The translations under genes and the position numbers were made by a program. The notes under the pieces are model-generated. The model was not told the origin of the DNA. It saw nothing but the letters and a program-made list of their open reading frames with translations, and searched no databases. A stretch of 7,176 nt of DNA. Origin: Thermoleophilia bacterium. GTDB taxonomy: Bacteria; Actinomycetota; Thermoleophilia; Gaiellales; Gaiellaceae. The DNA lies in NCBI GenBank assembly GCA_013362295.1, contig JABFWJ010000412.1:1-7176 (forward strand), in the 5' to 3' direction. Positions 1 through 6,357 of the stretch are shown here, piece after piece. Each line of letters opens with the position of its first letter. Within the stretch, counting starts at the first letter, position 1.

Positions 1-352
1 AGTGCGGATGTGAGATCGCGATCGCGGCGAGCCCGCCCTCGGCGCCGACCCGCTTGGTGATCTCCTCGTCGAGATACGGAATGCAGTCCCAGAGGACGTT
101 GCCGGCGCTGCTCTTGACGAGCAGCGCGCGCTGGCCGATCGCGAGCGACGGCGTGCAGCCGATGCCGAGGATCCCGTTGTCGTCGCGGATCTCGGCCTCG
201 TGTCCTTCGAGCACGTCCTCCCAGGCGAGCCAGACCTGTCCCTCGTCGTGCGGGATGTACTGCCGCGGGTCCTCGCAGATCGGGCAGGCGGGCGGCGGCC
301 GGTCGCTCGGCGGGTACTGCGTGCCGCAGGTCTTGCAGAGGAAGAAGGTCAC
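1..352 (-). CDS. Zinc-ribbon MBL-fold metallo-hydrolase, N-terminal part (cut by window edge)
   Basis: The 117 residues in the window begin with a zinc-ribbon or rubredoxin-like knuckle: C6-x2-C9 (CKTCG), then C23-x2-C26 (CPIC), followed by EDPRQYIP. After it comes a segment, GIGCTPSLAIGQRALLV...GNVLWDC, resembling the first beta-strands of a metallo-beta-lactamase fold. The window edge falls at AISHPH (residues 112-117), where the first metal-binding histidine motif of such proteins begins. From memory, this layout matches a family annotated only as MBL-fold metallo-hydrolase. It is probably a cytoplasmic metal-dependent hydrolase of unknown substrate, with no signal peptide visible. The GTG start at 352 overlaps the stop of the upstream rRNA methyltransferase gene as GTGA, pointing to translational coupling. 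The only purine-rich stretch upstream (GGAG) is too close to the start to be a normal ribosome site, which fits coupling. The catalytic core lies outside the window, so activity cannot be judged. Confidence 0.8.
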   Translation of the reverse strand, partial: MTFFLCKTCGTQYPPSDRPPPACPICEDPRQYIPHDEGQVWLAWEDVLEGHEAEIRDDNGILGIGCTPSLAIGQRALLVKSSAGNVLWDCIPYLDEEITKRVGAEGGLAAIAISHPH

Positions 353-1710
353 CGCTCCAGCAGCGCGACACACTCGACGTGCGGCGTGTGCGGGAACATG
401 TCGAGGGGCCGCGCCCGCACCAGGCGGTAGCCGTAGTCGTCGGCGAGCCGCTTCGCGTCGCCCGCGAGCGTCGTCGGATTGCAGGAGACGTAGACGATGC
501 GCGGCGCTGCGATCTCGCCGAGGCGCTTGAGCGCCTTCCCCGCGAGCCCGGCGCGCGGCGGGTCGACGACGACCACCCCGGGATCGCCCGCACGCACGCG
601 CAGGTCGGAGAGCACCTCACCGACGTTGCCGGCGAAGAACGCCGTGTTCCCGATGCCGTTCAGCTCCTGGTTCTCGATCGCACACGCGACGGACTCCTCG
701 CTGATCTCGATTCCCCACACGGTCAGCGCGTCCCCGGCCAGCGAGAGTCCGATCGTGCCGATCCCGCAGTAGAGGTCGTAGACGGTTTCGTTGCCGCTCA
801 GCTGCGCGAACTCGCGGGCAATCGCGTAGAGCCGCTCGGCCATCTCCGTGTTCGTCTGCAGGAACGCATTCGGACGCACGCGGAAGCGGAGGCCGCCGAT
901 CGCCTCCTCGATCGCGTCCTCGCCCCAGAGGAGCTCGGTCGGGAGGTTCGTCACCTCGGAGACGCCGGTGTTGACCGACCAGTGGATCGACCGCACCTCG
1001 GGGATCGCGTTCAGCACCTCGATCAGCCGTTCGCGGTCGAAGCGCTCGCCGCGGTTCGTCACGAGCTGGACGAGCGCCTGGCCGGTGTTGCGGCCCTCCC
1101 GCACGAGCAGGTGGCGGAGGTAACCCTCGTGTGTCTCCTGGTCGTACGCGGTCAGCTTCTCCTCGCGCGCCCAGTCGCGCAGCGTGTTGCGGATCCTGTT
1201 CCCGGTCTCGCTCGCCAGCCAGCACTGCTCGATCTCGAGCACCTCGTCCCAGCGCCCCGCCTTGTGCAGGCCGAGCGTCGGGCCGTCCTCGAGCTGCGTG
1301 AACGAGTACTCCATCTTGTTGCGGTAGTGGAACTGCGAGGTGGCCGGGACGATCGCCTCGAGCGGCGGGTCGGAGAGGCCGGCGAGGCGCTGCAGCGAGT
1401 CCGCGACCCACTGCTGCTTCGCGGCGACCTGGGCTTCGTAGGCGAGATCCTGGAAACGGCAGCCGCCGCAGGCCGGGTAGTGGGCACACGGCGCGTCGAC
1501 GCGGTGCGGCCCGGCTGCGACGAGGTCGGTCGCGAGCGCCTCCGCGTGGCGGCGCTGCACCTTCGTCACCCGCGCCTTGACGGTGTCTCCGGGGAGCCCG
1601 CGGCGCACGAAGACGACGAAGCCGTCGAGCCGCGCGACGCCGTTTCCGCCGTACGCGAGCGACTCGACGGTCAGCTCGAGCTCCTGGTCTCGCTGGACGG
1701 GCGCGGCCAC
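349..1710 (-). CDS. rlmD: 23S rRNA (uracil-5-)-methyltransferase, RlmD/RumA type (TRAM + Fe-S)
   Basis: This 453-residue SAM-dependent enzyme should methylate C5 of a uracil in RNA, most likely 23S rRNA. Residues about 9-62 form the TRAM RNA-binding domain (ELTVESLAYGGNGVARLDG). The 4Fe-4S cluster cysteines appear as C75-x5-C81-x2-C84 (CAHYPACGGC) plus C163 (EQCWL), the RumA arrangement. SAM-site motifs are FLQTN with Q285 and YDLYCGIGTIGL (311-322). The catalytic segment has DPPRAGL (383-389), the nucleophile C410 in VSCNPTTLAGD, and the probable general base E446 in HVECVALLE. All key residues are present and the length is normal, so the enzyme should be active. The GTG start at 1710 lies four codons after an in-frame TAG. 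No clear Shine-Dalgarno precedes it, so expression probably depends on the yjbQ-like gene 35 bp upstream. Which uracil it targets (U1939, U747, both, or tRNA U54) cannot be told from sequence; rlmD is the family-level name. Confidence 0.93.
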   Translation of the reverse strand: MAAPVQRDQELELTVESLAYGGNGVARLDGFVVFVRRGLPGDTVKARVTKVQRRHAEALATDLVAAGPHRVDAPCAHYPACGGCRFQDLAYEAQVAAKQQWVADSLQRLAGLSDPPLEAIVPATSQFHYRNKMEYSFTQLEDGPTLGLHKAGRWDEVLEIEQCWLASETGNRIRNTLRDWAREEKLTAYDQETHEGYLRHLLVREGRNTGQALVQLVTNRGERFDRERLIEVLNAIPEVRSIHWSVNTGVSEVTNLPTELLWGEDAIEEAIGGLRFRVRPNAFLQTNTEMAERLYAIAREFAQLSGNETVYDLYCGIGTIGLSLAGDALTVWGIEISEESVACAIENQELNGIGNTAFFAGNVGEVLSDLRVRAGDPGVVVVDPPRAGLAGKALKRLGEIAAPRIVYVSCNPTTLAGDAKRLADDYGYRLVRARPLDMFPHTPHVECVALLER

Positions 1711-1745
1711 GCCCAGAGGCTAGACCAGCAGGCCGCTCGAGAGGC

Positions 1746-2144
1746 TCACTGGAGGACGGTCACGTAGACCGAGCGCGTGCGCGGGCCGTCGAGCTCGCAG
1801 AAGAAGACCCCCTGCCAGGTGCCCAGGGCGAGCTCGCCGTCGTCGGTGAGCGGGATCAGCACCTGCGGCCCCATCAGGGAGGCGCGGATGTGCGAGGGCG
1901 CGTTCTCCTCGCCCTCCTCGATGTGCCGCCATCCCCAGCCCGTCGGCGCGATGCGATCGAGCGCCATCTCGAAGTCGCGGGCGACCATCGGATCGGCGTG
2001 CTCGTTGATCGTGAGACCGGCCGTCGTGTGCGGGACGTAGACGAGGATCGCCGCGCCGCGCGAGCCACGGGCGGCCTCGCGCACCTGCGTCGTGATGTCG
2101 AGGAGTTGCGTGTGCCGCTCGGTAGTGATCGTCAGCTCGCGCAC
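1746..2144 (-). CDS. yjbQ: YjbQ/UPF0047 family protein (secondary thiamine-phosphate synthase type)
   Basis: This 132-residue soluble protein covers the whole YjbQ (UPF0047, TIGR00149) family length. Signature stretches are VPHTTAGLTINEHADP (37-52), then WRHIEEGEENAPSHIRASLMGP (72-93; key residues H74, E76, E77, E80, N81 and H85), and ALGTWQGVFFCELDGPRTR (106-124). The conserved histidines H39, H74 and H85 fit the family's putative metal or active site. Members have weak thiamine-phosphate synthase activity and can rescue thiE mutants, but the true physiological role is unsettled. The GTG start at 2144 gives the normal N-terminus. The same frame stays open far upstream, but that stretch is antisense to the metallopeptidase gene and contains no family sequence. 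It is the first gene of a leftward operon with the rRNA methyltransferase and MBL gene, and is divergent from the peptidase gene only 21 bp away. Confidence 0.92.
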   Translation of the reverse strand: MRELTITTERHTQLLDITTQVREAARGSRGAAILVYVPHTTAGLTINEHADPMVARDFEMALDRIAPTGWGWRHIEEGEENAPSHIRASLMGPQVLIPLTDDGELALGTWQGVFFCELDGPRTRSVYVTVLQ

Positions 2145-2165
2145 GGGGCCGTATCCTAGGCGCCG
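2129..2165. promoter_or_regulatory. Candidate bidirectional promoter with shared, near-symmetric -10 element
   Basis: The two divergent GTG starts at 2144 and 2166 are equidistant from position 2155, the centre of TATCCTA (2152-2158). On the plus strand TATCCT (2152-2157) is a TANNNT-type -10 box lying 8 nt before the GTG. On the minus strand TAGGAT (2158-2153) is also a TANNNT box 8 nt before its GTG. For the plus strand, TCGTCA (2129-2134) matches four of six bases of TTGACA with a 17-bp spacer. No comparable -35 is seen for the minus strand. The spacing would give leaderless or nearly leaderless mRNAs, which are common in actinobacteria. The overlapping palindrome CCTAGG (2155-2160) also supplies a minimal AGG upstream of each start, so ordinary weak ribosome sites remain an alternative reading. 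Confidence 0.45.
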
Positions 2166-3635
2166 GTGTCCGCCGCCCCGCCGACCATCCGCCAGCTGGA
2201 CCGCTTCCGCGACGACGCGGACAGCTTCATCCACGATCTCGACGAGGAGTACTACCTCCACTTCGCCGGGCTGAAGGAGACGCTCGACGTCGAGCAGGTC
2301 TACGAGCGCTACGAGGAGCTCACGAAGCTCGAGACGGCGCAGAGCCTCGCCGGTGCGCCGACCGAGCTGTGGCGGTTCGCGTGCGAGGGCTTCCTCGGCA
2401 ACTTGACGCGCGAGCACCAGGCGCGCGTCGCGAAGGCCGAGACCGAGCTGGAGGCGGCGGTCGACGGCGACACGATCCCGTACCGCATGCTGCGCGTCGC
2501 GATGTCGAACGAGCCGGAGCGCGACAGGCGGCAGCGGCTCGAGGAGACGCGCGTGCGGCTGCTCGACGAGCACCTCAACCCCGTCTACCTCGAGGCGGTG
2601 CAGATCGACCGCGAGGCAGTGCGGCAGCTCGATTCACCCAACTACTACGAGCTGTACAAGCGCTTCGGCTTCCGCCTCGACGAGATCGCGGACGAGTGCC
2701 GCGAGCTGCTGGACGAGACCGAGAAGCTCTGGGAGCGCGAAGGGGACAAGCTGTTCCGCGCGCGGCTCGGCATCGGCCTCGACGAGGCGCGGCCGTGGGA
2801 CGTCGTGCGGCTCTTCCGCGCGCCCGAGCTCGACCAGCTCTACCCGAACGACCAGATGCTGCCCGCGCTCGAGCGCACGCTCGGCGACCTCGGCATCGAC
2901 CTGCGTGGGCAGGAGAACGTGCACCTCGACCTCGACGTGCGGCCGAGCAAGTCGCCACGCGCGTTCTGCGCGCCGATCGACGTGCCCGGGAGGGTGATGC
3001 TCGTCATCCAGCCGATCGGCGGGAAGGACGACTGGGAGGCGCTCTTCCACGAGGCGGGCCACACCGAGCACTACGCGCACACGGACGGCGAGCTGCTGAT
3101 GGAGGCTCGGCGCCTCGGCGACATGGCGGTCACCGAGGGCTGGGCGATGCTGATGCAGCACCTCGTCACCGATCCCGCCTGGCTGAACCGTCGCCTCGAC
3201 GTGCCGCGGATCGAGGAGCTGGCACACGACGGCGCCGTGTCGCTCCTCTACTTCGTGCGGCGCTACTCGGCGAAGCTGCTCTACGAGATCGAGTTCTTCC
3301 AGACGGAGGACGTCCCGGCCATGCGTGGCCGCTACGCGGAGATCCTCGGCGACGCGCTCAAGCTGCCCGTGAACCCCGAGAGCTACCTCGACGACATCGA
3401 CGGCAGCTTCTACGTCACGGGCTACCTCCGCTCGTGGGCGTTCGAGGCGCAGCTTCGCGACTTCCTGCGCAGCGAGTTCGGGAGCGAGTGGTTCGCGAAG
3501 CGCGACGCCGGTGACCTGCTGCGCGAGCTGTGGTCGCTGGGCCAGGGGCCGACGGCGGACGAGCTCCTGCGCGACGTGACGGGCGCGACGCTCGAGATGG
3601 CGTCGATCGCCGAGCGCGTCCGCGAAGGCCTCTAG
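2166..3635 (+). CDS. M3-like (thimet oligopeptidase/oligopeptidase F clan) zinc metallopeptidase
   Basis: This 489-residue protein has no signal peptide or membrane segment, so it is probably a cytoplasmic peptidase acting on short peptides. The catalytic motif is HEAGH (295-299). The presumed third zinc ligand E324 (VTEGWAML) sits 25 residues after the second histidine, the same spacing as between H477 and E502 of thimet oligopeptidase. Upstream, HLDLDVRPSKSPRAFC (253-268) resembles the M3 strand preceding the zinc helix. Downstream, SFYVTGYLRSWAFEAQL (414-430) aligns with the M3 substrate-binding tyrosine loop, but only part of the usual tyrosine series is kept (Y416, Y420). The N-terminal 200 residues are charged and helical. 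The protein is shorter than classical M3 enzymes (about 600-680 residues). An M32 carboxypeptidase was considered because of its length, but the typical M32 motifs are absent. The GTG start at 2166 is preferred because it lies 8 nt after the candidate -10 and yields a compact N-terminus. Confidence 0.72.
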   Translation: MSAAPPTIRQLDRFRDDADSFIHDLDEEYYLHFAGLKETLDVEQVYERYEELTKLETAQSLAGAPTELWRFACEGFLGNLTREHQARVAKAETELEAAVDGDTIPYRMLRVAMSNEPERDRRQRLEETRVRLLDEHLNPVYLEAVQIDREAVRQLDSPNYYELYKRFGFRLDEIADECRELLDETEKLWEREGDKLFRARLGIGLDEARPWDVVRLFRAPELDQLYPNDQMLPALERTLGDLGIDLRGQENVHLDLDVRPSKSPRAFCAPIDVPGRVMLVIQPIGGKDDWEALFHEAGHTEHYAHTDGELLMEARRLGDMAVTEGWAMLMQHLVTDPAWLNRRLDVPRIEELAHDGAVSLLYFVRRYSAKLLYEIEFFQTEDVPAMRGRYAEILGDALKLPVNPESYLDDIDGSFYVTGYLRSWAFEAQLRDFLRSEFGSEWFAKRDAGDLLRELWSLGQGPTADELLRDVTGATLEMASIAERVREGL

Positions 3636-3730
3636 GAGGGAACCGAACCGATCCGCCGGTGCGCGCGAATCACGCGCGTTCACGTCGTCGGCAACACGCG
3701 GGCGACCACCCTCACAGGAGGACAACAGCA
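3636..3730 (+). promoter_or_regulatory. Leader region upstream of the DUF4331 operon
   Basis: This 95-bp gap follows the peptidase stop. It contains short repeats AACCG-AACCG-ATCCG (3641-3655), a small hairpin CGCGCG-AATCA-CGCGCG (3662-3678), and a strong ribosome-binding site near its end. No TANNNT-type -10 box exists in it. GGGAACC (3638-3644) looks like the -35 of an ECF sigma promoter, but no CGTC/CGTT-type -10 lies at 16-19 bp, so this is not convincing. The operon may be read from inside or ahead of the peptidase gene, or from an unrecognised alternative-sigma promoter. Confidence 0.3.
3716..3721 (+). promoter_or_regulatory. Strong Shine-Dalgarno that fixes the DUF4331 start
   Basis: AGGAGG lies 9 nt before the ATG at 3731. 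It decides the start, because the same frame stays open upstream into the peptidase gene. Starting at the ATG also places the signal peptide at the N-terminus. Confidence 0.85.
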
Positions 3731-5053
3731 ATGCGCAAACCGGCAGCCGCCCTGGCGGTGGCAGCTTTGACGGCGCTCGCCCTCGTGGCGGCGCTCGCCC
3801 ACGGACGCGGCCCGGCCGCGGCGAACGCGTCGAGCCATCGCGAGGCGCCGCTCATCTCGGAGGACCCGTCTGCGGACAACACGGACCTGTACGCGTTCCG
3901 CTCGCCGGACAAGCCCGACACGCTGACGATCGTCAGCAACTTCATCCCGGGCGAGGACCCGGCGGCGGGGCCGAACTACTACACGTTCTCGCCGACGGCG
4001 CGGTACGACGTCTACGTCGACCGCAACGGCGACGGACGCGCGGACGTCTCGTACTACTTCCAGTTCCAGCGGAAGGCGGGACAGTTCTTCCTCGGCGATA
4101 CGACGCAGCCGTACACCGTGACGCGCGTCGAGAACGGCAAGGCGCGCATCGTCGCGCGCGGGACCACGCCGCCCGACAACATCGGGCCGCGCACGACGCC
4201 CGACTACCACGCGCTCGCGGCGAAGGCCGTCACGCCGCTCGACGGCGGCGGGCAGGTGTTCGCCGGCCAGCGAGACGATCCGTTCTTCGGCGACGTCGGC
4301 GACATCTTCGACCTGCTCGCGATCCGCAAGGGCACCGGCAGCACCGGCGGCGGCAAGGACTTCCTCGCCGGGTATGCCGTGCACTCGATCGCGCTGCAGA
4401 TCCCGATCTCGCAGCTCGACACCGCGTCGCACACGATCGGCATCTGGTCGGCCGCCGATCGGCGCCGGACCGCTGTCGAGAAGAACGACGACGCACGGAA
4501 GAAGAAGGGCCGTCGCGCCTCGTGGGTGCAGGTGTCGCGCCTCGGCACCCCGCTGATCAACGAAGTGGTGATCCCCACGACGTTGAAGGACAAGTGGAAC
4601 CGCCTCGGCCCGTCGCAGGACAGGCAGTTCGTCCGGTACTACCGGACACCGATCCTCGCGGCGGTGATCAACAAGCTCTACAACCTCGGCGTTCCCGAGA
4701 CGAATCGCGACGATCTCGTCCAGGTGCTGCTGACCGGCATCCCGAACGTCACGTTCACCGGCAGCACCCCGGCGGACGAGCTTCGCATCAACCTGGCGGT
4801 GCCCGTGACGCCGGCGAACAAGGTGTCGCGGCTCGGCGTCCTCGGCGGGGACAACCAGGGCTTCCCGAACGGCCGGCGGCTCGGCGACGACGTGGTCGAC
4901 ATCTCCGAGCAGGCGGTCGGGGGCTTCCTCGTCGGGCACAAGCTGCCGCTCGGCGACGGCGTCGACGACGGCGACACGCAGGCGATGACGGCGTTCCCGT
5001 ACGTCGCCGACCCGCAGAGCGGGGCGGCCGACACGCACGGGGAGCAGAAGTAG
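3731..5053 (+). CDS. Secreted DUF4331 domain protein
   Basis: This 440-residue protein is predicted to be exported. It has a basic start (MRK), a hydrophobic core to about residue 23, and a likely signal peptidase site after ANA (31-33). The mature chain opens with the DUF4331 hallmark SSHREAP (34-40) and DPSADNTDLYAF (45-56). Other family stretches are PNYYTFSPTARYDVYVD (81-97), GFPNGRRLGDDVVDI (377-391) and the end motif FPYVADPQSG (422-431). DRNGDGRAD (97-105) has the DxNxDGxxD pattern of a calcium-binding loop. The protein has no cysteine. An Arg/Lys-rich patch lies at 244-262. The family has no established biochemical function, so I assign none. The gene heads a set with a TPR protein (its stop TAG shares one base with the next GTG) and a NicO-type metal transporter, so it may act outside the membrane in the same process. 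The stop TAG is followed directly by an in-frame TGA, giving tandem stops. Confidence 0.93.
   Translation: MRKPAAALAVAALTALALVAALAHGRGPAAANASSHREAPLISEDPSADNTDLYAFRSPDKPDTLTIVSNFIPGEDPAAGPNYYTFSPTARYDVYVDRNGDGRADVSYYFQFQRKAGQFFLGDTTQPYTVTRVENGKARIVARGTTPPDNIGPRTTPDYHALAAKAVTPLDGGGQVFAGQRDDPFFGDVGDIFDLLAIRKGTGSTGGGKDFLAGYAVHSIALQIPISQLDTASHTIGIWSAADRRRTAVEKNDDARKKKGRRASWVQVSRLGTPLINEVVIPTTLKDKWNRLGPSQDRQFVRYYRTPILAAVINKLYNLGVPETNRDDLVQVLLTGIPNVTFTGSTPADELRINLAVPVTPANKVSRLGVLGGDNQGFPNGRRLGDDVVDISEQAVGGFLVGHKLPLGDGVDDGDTQAMTAFPYVADPQSGAADTHGEQK
5039..5044 (+). promoter_or_regulatory. Ribosome-binding site that selects the GTG start of the TPR gene
   Basis: GGGGAG lies inside the end of the DUF4331 gene, 8 nt before GTG 5053. 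The alternative in-frame ATG at 5062 would be 17 nt from this site, so the GTG is preferred. Confidence 0.65.
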
Positions 5054-6357
5054 TGACCGGGATGCGGTTCCTGGTCGCAGGGGCGGCGGTGGTCGTGACC
5101 ACCGCCGCCCTGCTCCTCGGCGGCCTGTCCGCGAGGGACGTGCCCCGGGGACCGGCCCCGGGACACGTCTCGAGTGGGCAGCTGGCGGCCGGCTTCGCGG
5201 CCGGCGATACCCAGGCGCTCGTGCTGCGGCTGCAGGACCGGCTGCGCGCGCGGCCGTCGAACGTGCGCGGGCTCGACCTGCTCGGGCTCGCCTACCAGCA
5301 GCGGGCGCGCGAGACGGGCGACCCGAGCTACTACACGAAGTCGGAGGGCGTCCTGCGGCGTGCGCTGCGTCTCGCACCGCGCGATCTCGACGCCACGAGC
5401 GGGCTCGCGTCGCTCGAGCTGTCGCGCCATCGCTTCGCGCGCGCGCTCGACCTCGGCCGCACCGCCTTGAGGATCTCGCCGTCGACGGCACGCAACCACG
5501 GCGTCGTCGGCGATGCGCTGCTCGAGCTCGGCCGCTACCGCGCGGCATTCCGCCAGTTCGACACGATGGTGCGCCTGAAGCCCGGCGTCTCGTCGTACGC
5601 GCGCGTCGCGTATGCGCGTGAGCTGCTCGGCCGGCTCGACGGCGCGCGAGACGCGCTGCTGCTCGCGCGGGACGCCGCAGCCGACGAGCCGGAGCCGTTT
5701 GCGTGGACGGAGACACAGCTCGGAAAGCTCGAGCTCGGCCGCGGCCGGCTCGCGGTCGCAGCCCAGCACCTGCGTTCCGCGCTCCGCGCGTTCCCGGGCT
5801 ACGTGTACGCCCTCGACGCCCTCGCGCAGGTGGGCGTGGCACGCGGAGACCTCGAACCCGCGACGGCGCTCGAGCGCCGAGCCGTCGAGACGATTCCGCT
5901 GCCCCAGTTCGTCGGCCTCTACGGCGACCTGCTGGACGTCTCGGACCGCGGGCGGGCGGCGCGCCTCCAGTACGCGACCGAGGAAGGGATCCGGCGGCTG
6001 CTGCGCGCGAACGGCGTGCGCACCGATCTCGAGACCGCGCTCTTCGACGTCGACCACGGGATCCGGCTGCGCGCGTCGCTGACGCTGGCGAGGGCAGCGC
6101 AGCGCTCGCGCCCCTCGATCGACGGCGACGACGTCCTGGCCTGGGCGCTCACACGCAACGGTCGCTGCGCCGAAGCGCTGCGCTACTCGACGCTCGCGCT
6201 CAGGCTCGGGACGAGGGACGCGGCGAAGTTCTTTCACCGGGCGGAGATCGAACGCTGCCTGGGAAGCGACCCGCGTCCGTGGGCGCGCCGCGCCCGAGCG
6301 CTCAACCCGCGTTTCTCGGTCCTCTGGGCCCCGACACTGAGGAGGCTCGCGTCATGA
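5053..6357 (+). CDS. Membrane-anchored or secreted tetratricopeptide-repeat protein
   Basis: This 434-residue protein begins with a hydrophobic segment at residues 5-24 (MRFLVAGAAVVV...LLLGG), a signal peptide or single membrane anchor. No lipobox cysteine follows, so it is not an obvious lipoprotein. The rest is alpha-helical with TPR-like units at roughly 74-110, 113-143, 146-178, 181-211, 217-248 and 250-281, and degenerate ones near 358-420. The clearest are GLASLELSRHRFARALDLGR and VVGDALLELGRYRAAFRQFD. Such repeats form a solenoid that binds partner proteins, so this is probably a scaffold rather than an enzyme. Its only cysteines are C372 and C402 in the C-terminal part, which could form a disulfide if exported. 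The gene overlaps DUF4331 by one base upstream and the transporter by ATGA downstream. Strong inverted repeats lie in its first 120 nt. The partner is unknown; the two operon neighbours are the first candidates. Confidence 0.85.
   Translation: MTGMRFLVAGAAVVVTTAALLLGGLSARDVPRGPAPGHVSSGQLAAGFAAGDTQALVLRLQDRLRARPSNVRGLDLLGLAYQQRARETGDPSYYTKSEGVLRRALRLAPRDLDATSGLASLELSRHRFARALDLGRTALRISPSTARNHGVVGDALLELGRYRAAFRQFDTMVRLKPGVSSYARVAYARELLGRLDGARDALLLARDAAADEPEPFAWTETQLGKLELGRGRLAVAAQHLRSALRAFPGYVYALDALAQVGVARGDLEPATALERRAVETIPLPQFVGLYGDLLDVSDRGRAARLQYATEEGIRRLLRANGVRTDLETALFDVDHGIRLRASLTLARAAQRSRPSIDGDDVLAWALTRNGRCAEALRYSTLALRLGTRDAAKFFHRAEIERCLGSDPRPWARRARALNPRFSVLWAPTLRRLAS
5081..5110 (+). repeat. 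Perfect 14-bp inverted repeat with 2-nt spacer inside the TPR gene start
   Basis: The left arm GGGCGGCGGTGGTC (5081-5094) is the exact reverse complement of GACCACCGCCGCCC (5097-5110), separated only by GT. It begins 28 nt after the GTG start, within the codons of the hydrophobic segment. As mRNA it would form a very stable GC stem close to the initiation region. Its role, if any, is unknown. GC-rich Ala/Val/Thr codons make chance palindromes more likely here. Confidence 0.7.
5135..5171 (+). repeat. Second inverted repeat in the TPR gene 5' region
   Basis: GACGTGCCCCGGGG (5137-5150) pairs with CCCCGGGACACGTC (5156-5169) around the 5-nt loop ACCGG. Thirteen of fourteen positions match, and outer pairs at 5135/5171 (G-C) and 5136/5170 (G-U) could extend the stem. 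It lies 24 nt downstream of the first inverted repeat. No T-run follows, so it is not an intrinsic terminator. Confidence 0.6.
6339..6345 (+). promoter_or_regulatory. Ribosome-binding site of the NicO-type transporter gene
   Basis: GAGGAGG lies inside the end of the TPR gene, 8 nt before the ATG at 6354. It supports the ATGA overlap start and suggests efficient translation in addition to coupling. Confidence 0.8.

Noticed and set aside
379..1767. Long plus-strand open frame (462 codons) opposite the rRNA methyltransferase gene
   Set aside because: It is the antisense shadow of a gene with complete family motifs. Its product is Arg/Val/Glu-rich low-complexity sequence without recognisable domains, as expected in high-GC DNA.
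2145..2573. Upstream extension of the yjbQ frame into the peptidase gene
   Set aside because: The family sequence starts at the GTG at 2144, and the extension is antisense peptidase sequence.
2166..3635. Assignment of the metallopeptidase to the M32 carboxypeptidase family
   Set aside because: The length fits M32 and it has HExxH, but M32 motifs such as DVRxTTR and HESQS are missing. The +25 glutamate and the RAFC strand fit M3 better.
3662..3678. CGCGCG hairpin as a transcription terminator after the peptidase gene
   Set aside because: The stem is only 6 bp, no T-run follows, and simple CG alternation is common at this GC content.
2634..3731. Minus-strand open frame (365 codons) opposite the metallopeptidase gene
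   Set aside because: It is antisense to a gene with intact zinc motifs, is Val/Glu/Arg-rich, and shows no recognisable motif.
5062..5064. Alternative ATG start for the TPR protein
   Set aside because: It lies 17 nt from the GGGGAG site, while GTG 5053 lies 8 nt away and overlaps the previous stop. The protein changes by only three residues, so it cannot be fully excluded.
3680..5842. Long minus-strand open frame (720 codons) opposite the DUF4331 and TPR genes, and a similar one at 4678-6237
   Set aside because: The translations are dominated by Arg, Ala and Pro or by mirror-codon patterns. They cross gene boundaries on the other strand and show no domain.
5864..5879. 16-bp perfect palindrome CGGCGCTCGAGCGCCG within the TPR gene
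   Set aside because: It has no loop, lies deep in coding sequence in Leu/Glu/Arg codons, and similar short palindromes occur elsewhere (1492-1503, 4453-4464). Likely composition-driven.
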